The translations under genes were made by a program, and so were the position numbers. From the NCBI GenBank assembly GCA_009774625.1, contig VSOB01000012.1:36139-57874 (forward strand): 21,736 bases of DNA, in the 5' to 3' direction. This DNA comes from Lachnospiraceae bacterium. Its GTDB lineage: Bacteria; Bacillota; Clostridia; Lachnospirales; Lachnospiraceae. Below, one piece after another: positions 7,024 through 13,732 of the stretch; the stretch's first letter is position 1; each line of letters starts with the position of its first letter. Under the pieces are notes generated by a model. That model did not search any database. It saw nothing but the letters and a program-made list of their open reading frames with translations, and was not told the DNA's origin.

Positions 7024-7096
7024 TGCTTCATATGAGACTCGAACTCATGACTCCCTGATTAAAAGTCAGGTGCTCTCCCAACTGAGCTAATGAAGC
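7024..7096 (-). tRNA. tRNA-Lys (anticodon UUU)
   Basis: A complete cloverleaf on the minus strand: acceptor stem GCTTCAT/ATGAAGC (7096-7090 with 7031-7025), D arm GCTC...GAGC, anticodon stem CCTGA/TCAGG with loop CTTTTAA (anticodon TTT), T arm ATGAG-TTCGAGT-CTCAT, discriminator A at 7024. The 3' CCA is not encoded (GGC follows). It is a solitary tRNA gene with no obvious terminator before the rtcB relic. Confidence 0.97.
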
Positions 7097-7103
7097 CTGT
7101 TTT

Positions 7104-7146
7104 CTGCGGCGAGTCGCTTCAGCGGCATTTTTCCATGCCGCCGCAG
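7104..7146 (-). other. Compact branched inverted-repeat structure just 5' of tRNA-Lys
   Basis: The outer arms CTGCGGCG (7104-7111) and CGCCGCAG (7139-7146) are perfectly complementary. Inside lie CGC-ttca-GCG (around 7115-7124) and GCAT-6-ATGC (7125-7138). An alternative 7-bp hairpin, GCGGCAT/ATGCCGC (7122-7128 with 7135-7141), would compete with the outer stem. It starts eight bases before the 5' end of the tRNA. Confidence 0.5.
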
Positions 7147-7176
7147 TGCGATCCATGTTTTTGTTAAAAATAGTTC

Positions 7177-7208
7177 TATACAGGAAATGCAGAGGAATTT
7201 CCTGTATA
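7177..7208. repeat. 12-bp perfect inverted repeat
   Basis: TATACAGGAAAT (7177-7188) and ATTTCCTGTATA (7197-7208) around an 8-base spacer. It lies between the terminator of the upstream small gene and tRNA-Lys. It lacks a U-tract, so it is more like an operator or protein-binding site than a terminator. Confidence 0.7.
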
Positions 7209-7210
7209 AC

Positions 7211-7244
7211 AAAAAGCCGCCTATCTCATATAAGATAAGCGGCT
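7211..7244 (-). terminator. Intrinsic terminator of the small gene at 7278-7550
   Basis: The stem AGCCGC-c-TATCT / AGATA-a-GCGGCT (7215-7226 with 7233-7244) has one mismatch and a six-base loop, and is followed on the minus strand by TTTTT (7215-7211). Confidence 0.8.
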
Positions 7245-7277
7245 CCTGAAATCACTGCATTTCTATCCGATTTTCTA

Positions 7278-7550
7278 CTATCCCAGAACGGACAATGTAT
7301 CATACGGTTTTCGCCTTTTTCTTACCTTATATGAGCATAACACAACCGGACTCTGCTCTTTCTCTATGCTAAGCAGCGCCCCGTCAAACTGTTTCCTGTT
7401 AAGTTCATATGCGAAAATGCCTGTTCTCATGATTGGTTTCCTTTCCGGTCCATTGATCCGCTCTCCGCGGCGGCAGACGACCATAAACCGATCCCTGCCA
7501 TTTACTGTTTTACCTGTTTCTACTATAGCACTATAGGAAGGATTTGTCAT
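7278..7550 (-). CDS. Small uncharacterised protein
   Basis: A 90-residue basic protein (MTNPSYSAIVETGKTVNGRD... ending KVRKRRKPYDTLSVLG). No signal peptide, no recognised domain. GGGGG is only four bases before the ATG. A perfect intrinsic terminator 34 bases past the stop supports a transcribed gene. An inverted repeat, TATACC/GGTATA, overlaps the start region (about 7552-7567) and could be an operator. It lies downstream of and on the same strand as the YARHG lipoprotein gene (36-base gap), so the two may be co-transcribed. Function unknown. Confidence 0.5.
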   Translation of the reverse strand: MTNPSYSAIVETGKTVNGRDRFMVVCRRGERINGPERKPIMRTGIFAYELNRKQFDGALLSIEKEQSPVVLCSYKVRKRRKPYDTLSVLG

Positions 7551-7586
7551 TATACCCCCGGTATAAATTCCTGATCAGCATTTTTC

Positions 7587-8345
7587 CTATTTCTGGTTGT
7601 ACCTGTCCAGTTCCACCAGCAGCTTCAGATTTTCTCTCTCATAATCATTCCAAACCGAATCATCAAATTCCCCGCTGCTGTAAACAGGCTGATACCAGGC
7701 GCATCCCATAAAATAATGATGCAGATCCACATCGCTGAATAGATATCCCCGCCTTGCATAGATTTCATTTCTCGCCAGATGGATCACCACTTCCGGAAGA
7801 TCCTGAAACTCTTCTCTGGTATAATATTTCATATCTGTATAAAACAAAGGTTCAAGCCGATTGGCAATGTCCCGGACTTCTCTGACGTTTTCCCAATAAT
7901 CTGTGATTTCCTCATAATATCCACTCGCCAGATAATACTCTGTCCGTTCCATCACCAGCGCTTCGATTTGTTCTCCGGTCATACCGCCATAGTGCTGCTC
8001 ATAAAATGCATCCAGGTATACGCCATACATATCTTCTGCTTCTGTTTCCGTTTCCTCATAAGGAGTATCCCCCTCTTCCGGCAAATCAGGCAGTTCTGCC
8101 GTGCTTTCAGGCAGCTCCGCGTCTGAATCTGAAGCCGGAAAGGGCACTATATCCTCCCCATGCTCCGGCAACGTCTCTGTATCGCTCCCATTCTCCGCGC
8201 CCTTTTCTGCCGTGGAATCTTCCTCTTCGATCTCTTCCTGTACAGAATGCTTTCCTCCCATATCCTCCGGCGCTGTATCTGCCCCGCAGGCGGTCACGAT
8301 GCACAGCAGAAGAAAGATTCCGAAAGAAACAATATATTTTTTCAT
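7587..8345 (-). CDS. Lipoprotein with YARHG domain
   Basis: A 252-residue lipoprotein. Residues 1-20 are a signal peptide with lipobox V17-T-A-C20. Residues 21-106 are a strongly acidic, low-complexity linker rich in E, D, P, S and T. The C-terminal part (about 176-246) is a YARHG domain: HLARNEIYARRGYLFSD, with the YARRG core at 196-200, then YFMGCAWYQP and an aromatic/acidic finish (NDYERENLKLL). YARHG is an extracellular domain of unknown activity common in Gram-positive surface proteins. The product should be anchored on the outer face of the membrane with the domain held off by the acidic stalk. Its start lies 77 bases downstream (minus-strand sense) of the third repeat copy. Confidence 0.92.
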   Translation of the reverse strand: MKKYIVSFGIFLLLCIVTACGADTAPEDMGGKHSVQEEIEEEDSTAEKGAENGSDTETLPEHGEDIVPFPASDSDAELPESTAELPDLPEEGDTPYEETETEAEDMYGVYLDAFYEQHYGGMTGEQIEALVMERTEYYLASGYYEEITDYWENVREVRDIANRLEPLFYTDMKYYTREEFQDLPEVVIHLARNEIYARRGYLFSDVDLHHYFMGCAWYQPVYSSGEFDDSVWNDYERENLKLLVELDRYNQK

Positions 8346-8421
8346 ATGAACCCTCCCGAAAAAGGCAGCCCGCCTCTCTCTCCGGATATGAACTGCCAGA
8401 ACTTTGCATATATTTTACCAT

Positions 8422-8480
8422 GTCACCAGCCAACGGCTGCTGCCCTACGCGCACATCAGTGCGCTTCTTTAATATACCAC
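8422..8480 (+). repeat. Palindromic intergenic repeat, single copy 3
   Basis: One unit in the same orientation as the copy at 2457-2575: hairpin 8422-8444 (one change in the right arm, CTGCC), perfect GCGCAC-ATCA-GTGCGC hairpin 8449-8464 and a T/A-rich tail to 8480. It sits in the 143-base space between the acetyltransferase stop (8489) and the lipoprotein start (8345), both on the minus strand. No gene is seen in that space. Confidence 0.88.
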
Positions 8481-8488
8481 ATTTTCTG

Positions 8489-9133
8489 TCAGAAAACAAT
8501 TTCCGTCGGTACATAGGACCGCTGCACTGCTTCCCATGACTCCGGATCAAACTTTCTGTCTTTATAATAATAGGGTCTGTCCGCCTCTGTAATACTCCGG
8601 ATCACTTGGCATGGATTGCCTGCGGCCAGGCTCCAGTCCGGAATATCCTTTGTCACCACACTGCCCGCACCGATTACCACATTGCTTCCAATGTGCACAC
8701 CGGGCAGGATCACCGTATTGCCGCCGATCCACACATGATCGCCAATGCTGACTTCCACCCCATATTCATACATAGAATTCCGGGATGCAGGATGCAGCGG
8801 ATGGCCTGCCGTATAAACAGCCACATTCGGCGCCATCTGGCAATTATCCCCTATCGTCACTTTCGCCACATCCAGAATCGTACAATTGTAATTGGCAAAG
8901 AAATTCTTTCCTACCTCTATGTGAGTGCCATAGTCACAATAAAACGGCGGATTGACAAATGCGTTTTCAGATTTTCCAAACAGTTCCCTGACAATCCTTC
9001 CAATTGTTTCAAAATCCGACCGGTCTGCCATATTCAGTTCCTGTGTCAGCCTTCTGGCCCGCTTTTGTTCTTCAAAAACCTCCGCGTCAGAAATATACGG
9101 CAGTCCCTGATCTCTTCTCTCTCGGTTTGTCAT
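8489..9133 (-). CDS. Maltose/galactoside-type O-acetyltransferase (left-handed beta helix)
   Basis: A 214-residue hexapeptide-repeat acyltransferase of the maltose O-acetyltransferase/LacA group. The N-terminal helical cap (residues 1-60, starting MTNRERRDQGLPYISDAEVF) is the usual Mac domain. The beta helix contains NPPFYCDYG, NVAVYTAGHPLHP (H111 is the expected catalytic histidine), VWIGGNTVILPGVHIG and VIGAGSVVTKDIPDWSLAAG. It transfers acetyl from acetyl-CoA to a sugar hydroxyl in the cytoplasm; the true acceptor in such strains is usually unknown. The start at 9133 (GGGGAG six bases upstream) is preferred over one 24 codons earlier without a site. It is divergent from the AraC regulator across a 265-base gap, which makes it a possible target of that regulator. 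Confidence 0.93.
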   Translation of the reverse strand: MTNRERRDQGLPYISDAEVFEEQKRARRLTQELNMADRSDFETIGRIVRELFGKSENAFVNPPFYCDYGTHIEVGKNFFANYNCTILDVAKVTIGDNCQMAPNVAVYTAGHPLHPASRNSMYEYGVEVSIGDHVWIGGNTVILPGVHIGSNVVIGAGSVVTKDIPDWSLAAGNPCQVIRSITEADRPYYYKDRKFDPESWEAVQRSYVPTEIVF

Positions 9134-9294
9134 CACACTCTCCCCTTCCTTTTTCCTGTCTGTCTTTGATGCAGCCGCAGCAGGATGCTCCAGGCCCTTC
9201 ATCATCAGCCGGCTTCCATCCTCTCCGATCAGTTGTACTGTACGCTGTATGCCTTTTCCTGACCTCTTATCAGATTCGATGGTTTTACGTTGTC

Positions 9295-9322
9295 TTGCAG
9301 GATTTTTATATGTTATTATAAT
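9295..9322 (+). promoter_or_regulatory. Promoter of the araC-DUF1848 unit
   Basis: TTGCAG (9295-9300), 16-base spacer, perfect TATAAT (9317-9322), 77 bases ahead of the start at 9399. The remainder of 9134-9398 contains no gene. Confidence 0.55.
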
Positions 9323-9398
9323 AGTGTATAAAAACAGTGTTTTCTACCACTATAATCGTCGGTTTTTATCACTATCGTATTTTGAAAGGAATATCACC

Positions 9399-10325
9399 AT
9401 GGCAGATATCAACATCATGCAGGATGCTTCCGAAATCATCCACTATGACATGCCCCAGATCCCTCTGTCCGTCAGAAAAAAACATCTTACGGATTACCCC
9501 TTTATGCAGGCGCCATGCCACTGGCATGAAGATCTGGAATGGATCTATATTTTAAAAGGAGCTATGCATTATGACATCAATGGAAAGAAAATCCTGCTGA
9601 AAGAAAACGACTGGATCATGGTCAATGCACGACAGATGCATCATGGCACTGCCTGCAAACGACAGGAATGTGAATTTATCTGTATTCTGTTCCATCCCAC
9701 ACTGTTTACCGGATGCCAGACTGTCTGCCGGAACTATCTGCTGCCTGTGACCGAAAACTCCCGTCTGGAATATCTGCATTCTGCCGATCTTCCGGAGGAC
9801 TGCCGGGGGACTGCCGGTCTGCTCAGTCAGATTGCCGACCTGAAAGACCGGCACACTCCCGGCTATGAAATGGAAATCATCGGCCTTATGCATATCCTGT
9901 GGGGCAGAATCTACCGCTGTGCCGCACAGTTATCCCCGTCCCAGGCTGCAGAACAAGACCCGGATATTTCTGTTCAAAAAGCTATGGTTTCCTATATACA
10001 CAGACACTACAGTGAAAAAATAACGCTGGATGAGATTGCTGCTGCCGGAAATGTATGCAGAAATAAATGCTGCCTCATCTTCAAACGTTATCTGCAGCAG
10101 ACTCCTATCGACTTTCTGAATACGTACAGGCTCCGGATCAGCAGCCACCTCCTGCAGCATACTGATCTGTCCGTCACCCGGATCGCGCTGTCCTGCGGCT
10201 TTCATCATCTCAGCTATTTTTCGGGCCTGTTTCAGCGCTGTTATGGATGTACGCCCCGTCAGTACCGGATCCGGGGACAAAAAGAGGATACGATGGGATA
10301 TACCGGGGAAAAGGAGCCGATATGA
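9399..10325 (+). CDS. AraC-family transcription regulator with cupin sensor domain
   Basis: A 308-residue regulator. Residues 10-140 form a cupin-type ligand domain (CHWHEDLEWIYILKG at about 40-54, then NDWIMVNARQMHHG). The AraC HTH is at about 200-300: first helix-turn-helix EKITLDEIAAAGNVCRNKCC, then LQQTPIDFLNTYRLRISSHL and the family signature TDLSVTRIALSCGFHHLSYF followed by CYGCTPRQYR. It most likely senses a carbohydrate and activates neighbouring genes. The start at 9399 follows AAAGGAA; a longer in-frame start at 9249 would run through the promoter. Its stop codon overlaps the next start in ATGA (10322-10325), so it is translationally coupled to the DUF1848 gene. Confidence 0.93.
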   Translation: MADINIMQDASEIIHYDMPQIPLSVRKKHLTDYPFMQAPCHWHEDLEWIYILKGAMHYDINGKKILLKENDWIMVNARQMHHGTACKRQECEFICILFHPTLFTGCQTVCRNYLLPVTENSRLEYLHSADLPEDCRGTAGLLSQIADLKDRHTPGYEMEIIGLMHILWGRIYRCAAQLSPSQAAEQDPDISVQKAMVSYIHRHYSEKITLDEIAAAGNVCRNKCCLIFKRYLQQTPIDFLNTYRLRISSHLLQHTDLSVTRIALSCGFHHLSYFSGLFQRCYGCTPRQYRIRGQKEDTMGYTGEKEPI

Positions 10326-11263
10326 TATTGAGTGCAAGCCGGAGATGCGACATTCCGGCACATTTTTCAAACTGGTTTTATCATCGGATACAGGAAGGAT
10401 ACGCTTATGTGAGAAATCCGTTCAGCTTTCATCAGGTCAGCCGTATCAACCTTTCCCCTGATGTGGTGGACTGTATCGTATTCTGGAGTAAAAATCCGCA
10501 TCCCATGCTTCCCCGCCTGTCCGTACTGAATGAGTATATGTACTATTTTCAATTTACCCTGAACGCCTACGGACAGGAAATCGAACCAAATCTTCCTGAT
10601 CTGACAGCACGTATCCGCGCCTTTCAGGAGCTGGCCGGGCGTCTGGGAAAGCGGCGTGTCCTCTGGCGCTATGACCCGGTGATACTGACACCGGTGTATA
10701 CGACCGCCTGGCATCAGGACCGGTTCGCTTATCTGGCAGAGCGCCTTTCAGACTATACCGAAACCTGCATTTTCAGCTTTCCCGATCTGTATCCGTCTAT
10801 GGCCCGCCGCGCCGCCCCGTCCGGCATCCGGCCTCTGAACGGTCCGGAAAAAAACAATGTGGCACAGGCCCTGTCAGCCATTGCCCGTTCCTACAGTCTT
10901 GGGCTGTATACCTGTGCGGAGGACATTGATCTTTCCCCTTATCAGATCGGCCATGCCAGATGCATAGATCCTTTCCTGATTTCCCGCCTGCTGGGCTGTG
11001 ATCTGGAGTGGAAAAAGGACAGCGGGCAGCGGCCCGGCTGCGGCTGTGCCGCCGCCATAGATCTGGGCGTTTACCACACCTGTACTCATGGCTGCGTATA
11101 TTGCTACGCCAACAGCAAAAACGGCCCTTCGCCTGCCCGCCTTCAGGCATATGAAGAAACCGCCCCGCTGCTCTGCAGCCGTCTCACAGCAGCAGACCGT
11201 ATCCTGGAGCCTGACATAAAATCCGGGAAAGACCCGCAGCTACGGCTGCCGTTTCCCATCTGA
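10322..11263 (+). CDS. DUF1848 protein with C-terminal CX3CX2C (radical-SAM-like) cluster
   Basis: A 313-residue DUF1848 protein. The N-terminus MILSASRRCDIPAHFSNWFY is the hallmark start of the family, followed by VDCIVFWSKNPHPML and RVLWRYDPVILTP. Near the C-terminus, HTCTHGCVYCYAN carries C254-x3-C258-x2-C261, the spacing of the [4Fe-4S] cluster that binds S-adenosylmethionine in radical SAM enzymes. C240 and C242 lie just before it. In ordinary radical SAM proteins this cluster is near the N-terminus, so the arrangement looks circularly permuted. The reaction is unknown. The start ATG overlaps the araC stop (ATGA) and has AAGGAG six bases upstream, so regulator and enzyme are made together. 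The stop directly abuts the stop of the convergent epimerase gene. Confidence 0.93.
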   Translation: MILSASRRCDIPAHFSNWFYHRIQEGYAYVRNPFSFHQVSRINLSPDVVDCIVFWSKNPHPMLPRLSVLNEYMYYFQFTLNAYGQEIEPNLPDLTARIRAFQELAGRLGKRRVLWRYDPVILTPVYTTAWHQDRFAYLAERLSDYTETCIFSFPDLYPSMARRAAPSGIRPLNGPEKNNVAQALSAIARSYSLGLYTCAEDIDLSPYQIGHARCIDPFLISRLLGCDLEWKKDSGQRPGCGCAAAIDLGVYHTCTHGCVYCYANSKNGPSPARLQAYEETAPLLCSRLTAADRILEPDIKSGKDPQLRLPFPI

Positions 11264-12145
11264 TCAGAGCCCGATCCGATATGATTTCCGGTAGAGTCCG
11301 CCCGGCTCCAGGCAATGTACTCCCGGTTTTTCCTCCAGTGTCTGAGTACACCCCGTATTATCACAACGGCCGTCCCAGGGTTCCAGACACACAAAGGGTG
11401 CGCCCGGCTTGGCCCAGATTCCCACGCTGGTAAATCCTTCACAGAAAAGCGTCACATAGCGGCTTTTGTCCGGACGCAGTATGGAAACTTCAGCGATCTG
11501 TCCATCATCAAAAACCAGTGCATCTCTGTCAAACAAATGTCGGCCTATCGGATGGCATCCTTCCTCCAGCGAAAGGGAAAATGTTTCCTCCGGCCTGCCC
11601 AGACCGGTCTGCGGATCCACCAGCAAATACTGCAAAGATTTTTGTCCCGGAAAATACAGACTATACTCTGTGCTTCCTTCCTGTTCCATCTCCGGCAGGG
11701 CAAATCCCGGATGCCCGCCGATTTTAAAATACATTGCCTCTGCTCCCCGGTTTTCCACTTCCCAGGAAATCCTCAGATTTTTTTCTTCCAGCCGATGTAT
11801 CACCCGCAGTACAAATGTAAAAGGATACCTGCTTTTTGTCTCCTCATTGGCACACAGCTCATGTACCACATAGTCACTGCCCTTTTCCACCATTGTAAAA
11901 CTCATATCTCTGGCAAATCCATGCTGTCCCATCGGATAGGTCTGCCCCTGATAGAGATATGCATTTCCTGCGCTGCGGCCTACAAAGGGAAACAATACCG
12001 GTGTCCGGCGGTTCCAGATCTCCTCTCTGCCGTCCCAGATGACCTGTTCCTTTGTCTCTTTGTTCCAAAGCTCCCAAAGCTCTGCACCTTTATCATTGAT
12101 TTTGGCTGTGAGATGCGCATTCTCAATTACCTGCAGTACTTCCAT
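11264..12145 (-). CDS. Aldose 1-epimerase family protein (LacX-like)
   Basis: A 293-residue galactose-mutarotase-fold protein of the LacX-like branch. Motifs: N-terminal LTAKINDKGAELWELWNKET, TPVLFPFVGRS (about 49-58), HGFARD (H75), FKIGGHPGFALP (H145, expected catalytic histidine) and CLEPWDGRCD near the C-terminus with the glutamate expected as the base. It interconverts alpha and beta anomers of a free sugar or sugar phosphate in the cytoplasm; LacX-like members have poorly defined substrates. GGGAAT lies just before the start at 12145. It is convergent with the DUF1848 gene with no intervening base between stop codons (TGATCA at 11261-11266), so each transcript must end inside the other gene. 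Confidence 0.92.
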   Translation of the reverse strand: MEVLQVIENAHLTAKINDKGAELWELWNKETKEQVIWDGREEIWNRRTPVLFPFVGRSAGNAYLYQGQTYPMGQHGFARDMSFTMVEKGSDYVVHELCANEETKSRYPFTFVLRVIHRLEEKNLRISWEVENRGAEAMYFKIGGHPGFALPEMEQEGSTEYSLYFPGQKSLQYLLVDPQTGLGRPEETFSLSLEEGCHPIGRHLFDRDALVFDDGQIAEVSILRPDKSRYVTLFCEGFTSVGIWAKPGAPFVCLEPWDGRCDNTGCTQTLEEKPGVHCLEPGGLYRKSYRIGL

Positions 12146-12252
12146 ATAAATTCCCTTCCTTTCCCAACACTGACATCAATCCTGATACCCTTTCCTTGCT
12201 TCCCCGGCTTTATCCTAACATCCCTTATCCTGCCATGCCACGGGACCGGATC

Positions 12253-12384
12253 TTATTTGTGCTGCAGTTCCTTCTTTTTTCGTTTCCGGAATTTTTCTTT
12301 TGCATACTCATATACCTCCCGGATATATGGTTTTAACCGTTCAAAGGTCTGCCCTGATAGATTCAGCACACATACCCATGCCAT
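12253..12384 (-). CDS. Short open frame downstream of tautomerase, possibly a gene fragment
   Basis: A 43-codon frame (MAWVCVLNLSGQTFERLKPY ... ending KKKELQHK) that is open further upstream to a stop near 12425, adding LPEQSYAW before the methionine. The composition is protein-like, with an amphipathic helix and basic tail resembling the C-terminal end of a larger protein. There is no clear ribosome binding site at the methionine, so a 3' remnant of a lost gene is as likely as a small gene. The rest of 12146-12430 shows nothing else. Confidence 0.3.
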   Translation of the reverse strand: MAWVCVLNLSGQTFERLKPYIREVYEYAKEKFRKRKKKELQHK

Positions 12385-12430
12385 CCATGCATAGGATTGT
12401 TCAGGCAAAATCCCAGCAATAGATCAGGTG

Positions 12431-12658
12431 TCATATATTCTTTTCCCCGCCGGAATGTTTTTTTATGTACTCCTCTTTCACCAGATCAATCGTTTTGCCG
12501 CCAATGCCGAAATTCTGATCCGGCACTTCTTTGATGGTCATCACAAAAAACTCCTGCGGCACTTTCATAATCCTGGACGCTTCTTCTGTCAGGCGACTGA
12601 TCAGCTCCGTTTTCTGCATATCTGATAAAGTTCCGCTTTCCACTGTAATATAGGGCAT
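12431..12658 (-). CDS. 4-oxalocrotonate tautomerase family protein
   Basis: A 75-residue protein beginning MPYITVESGTLSDMQKTELI. After removal of Met1, Pro becomes the N-terminal catalytic base, as in all 4-OT/DmpI tautomerases. The length, the beta-alpha-beta pattern and the conserved ...VMTIKEVPDQNFGIGGKTID region fit the DmpI-like subgroup. The C-terminal tail (EEYIKKHSGGEKNI) is slightly long. Such enzymes assemble as hexamers and tautomerise enol/keto acids; the substrate is not evident from the neighbours. GGAGG (12668-12672) precedes the start. Confidence 0.93.
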   Translation of the reverse strand: MPYITVESGTLSDMQKTELISRLTEEASRIMKVPQEFFVMTIKEVPDQNFGIGGKTIDLVKEEYIKKHSGGEKNI

Positions 12659-12712
12659 GTTTCCTTACCTCCGATTTCGATTTTACTTTTTATGCGCGTT
12701 CATACTCTGCAT

Positions 12713-13465
12713 CTAATATTCTTCCATAAACCGTTCCAGCCAGGCCCAGTATGACTCCCGTCTGCCGCAGTCGGGGCAGATACCTGTTCCGTAAACCAGA
12801 GGCAGAATCGGTGTGATTTCCTCATCTCCCGCCAGCGCAAGCAGGCCCTGCAGCCAGACAGCCTCTTCCTCCAGGGACTTGCCATCCCAGGGACCGATCA
12901 CCGCAGGCTCCAGACAATCCTCCTCTTCAAATACATATTCTTCCTGATTCCAGCCGCAGGCACAGGCAGCATGTCCCATCTCCCAGCAATAAGCAGACAA
13001 AAGCCAAAGGCCATATGCATGTTTCCGGTTTCCCAGAATGGACAAAGCCGCCAGCGCAAACACCTGTCCCAGCTCCGGATCATTCTGCAGGAAATCGGCA
13101 AGCCCCGGCCATGTCAAAAGATGTTCCGTTTCGCGGCGAAGTCCCTCCAGTCCTTCCTGAAATTCCCGGTATGGCTCTGTGCCCGAAGATAAGGGATAGC
13201 CGGCTTCGGCTGCAATGGCCGCACCCATACAGGCAATCAGAAATACCTTGTCCTGTAAAGTCAATCCGCTGCACAAAACCGCCAGATGGGGCAGCACATA
13301 GGCGGTGGCGCTGTAATAGCTGAGTTGGTGGCTCAGATCTTCTGCCAGAATTTCCACATTTTCCCGAAAATCCCCCTCTCCTTCCATCAGGCAACGAAGC
13401 CATTTGTCCGCGTCATTTCCTGCTGAACTGAGTTCCTTCCATACCGGATCGTTTATCTCCACCAT
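12713..13465 (-). CDS. Uncharacterised all-helical (HEAT-like) protein
   Basis: A 250-residue protein without signal peptide. The segment SHQLSYYSATAYVLPHLAVL (about 45-64) resembles the conserved repeat of a family of HEAT-like proteins found as stand-alone genes or immunity-type proteins ('...HQGS.Y.AT...LP.L..L'). Later helices (LGQVFALAALSIL; KHAYGLWLLSAYC) and a terminal CPDCG pair (about 234-237) are visible. The single CPDC cannot form a full zinc site alone, although CACGW (about 170) could complete one. GGAGGG lies upstream of the start. Function unknown; it is not obviously in an operon, although the tautomerase follows on the same strand after 54 bases. Confidence 0.8.
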   Translation of the reverse strand: MVEINDPVWKELSSAGNDADKWLRCLMEGEGDFRENVEILAEDLSHQLSYYSATAYVLPHLAVLCSGLTLQDKVFLIACMGAAIAAEAGYPLSSGTEPYREFQEGLEGLRRETEHLLTWPGLADFLQNDPELGQVFALAALSILGNRKHAYGLWLLSAYCWEMGHAACACGWNQEEYVFEEEDCLEPAVIGPWDGKSLEEEAVWLQGLLALAGDEEITPILPLVYGTGICPDCGRRESYWAWLERFMEEY

Positions 13466-13603
13466 AACATATCCCTCCTGTTGAATATTTTATTTATCAC
13501 TTTTAATGCTTCCGCAGAACAATCTGTATCTGCCTTACACTTCATAATCCCTCTCCGACTCCTGATTTCCCACTCCGATCAGGGTATATATTGATAGTAA
13601 CAT

Positions 13604-13713
13604 ATGATCACGCTTCTTTGGAACATAATTGTAAATTGCCAGAGAAGGCAGCGTCACCACTGCCGCAAATTTTGTGCATGTGACACAGCCCACACTTTCC
13701 CGGCAGCTTAGGG
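13604..13713 (+). pseudogene. 5' relic of a lysR-type regulator gene
   Basis: The frame from 13638 reads AREGSVTTAANFVHVTQPTL then SRQLRE, which is the HTH recognition region of LysR proteins (compare HLSQPTLSRQLKEL in the intact LysR at 16349). An ATG at 13604 with MITLLWNIIVN precedes it in another frame, so one frameshift (about 13632-13637) separates the start from the HTH. Homology ends abruptly at 13713, 20 bases from the stop of the convergent aminotransferase gene. About 260 codons of the effector domain are missing. The remaining part of 13466-13732 shows no gene. Confidence 0.7.
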
Positions 13714-13732
13714 AGCGCTGCCGTCCACAGTC

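Noticed and set aside
8107..8550. 147-codon minus frame through the lipoprotein gene start and the repeat
   Set aside because: It overlaps the well-supported lipoprotein gene in another frame and carries the repeat-encoded QQPLAGD peptide.
9249..9398. Longer start of the AraC regulator
   Set aside because: The extension would cover the likely promoter (9295-9322); the AAAGGAA-preceded ATG at 9399 fits the family length.
11315..12394. 359-codon plus frame opposite the epimerase gene
   Set aside because: Mirror of a strongly conserved enzyme gene; Cys/Phe/His-rich composition typical of an antisense frame.
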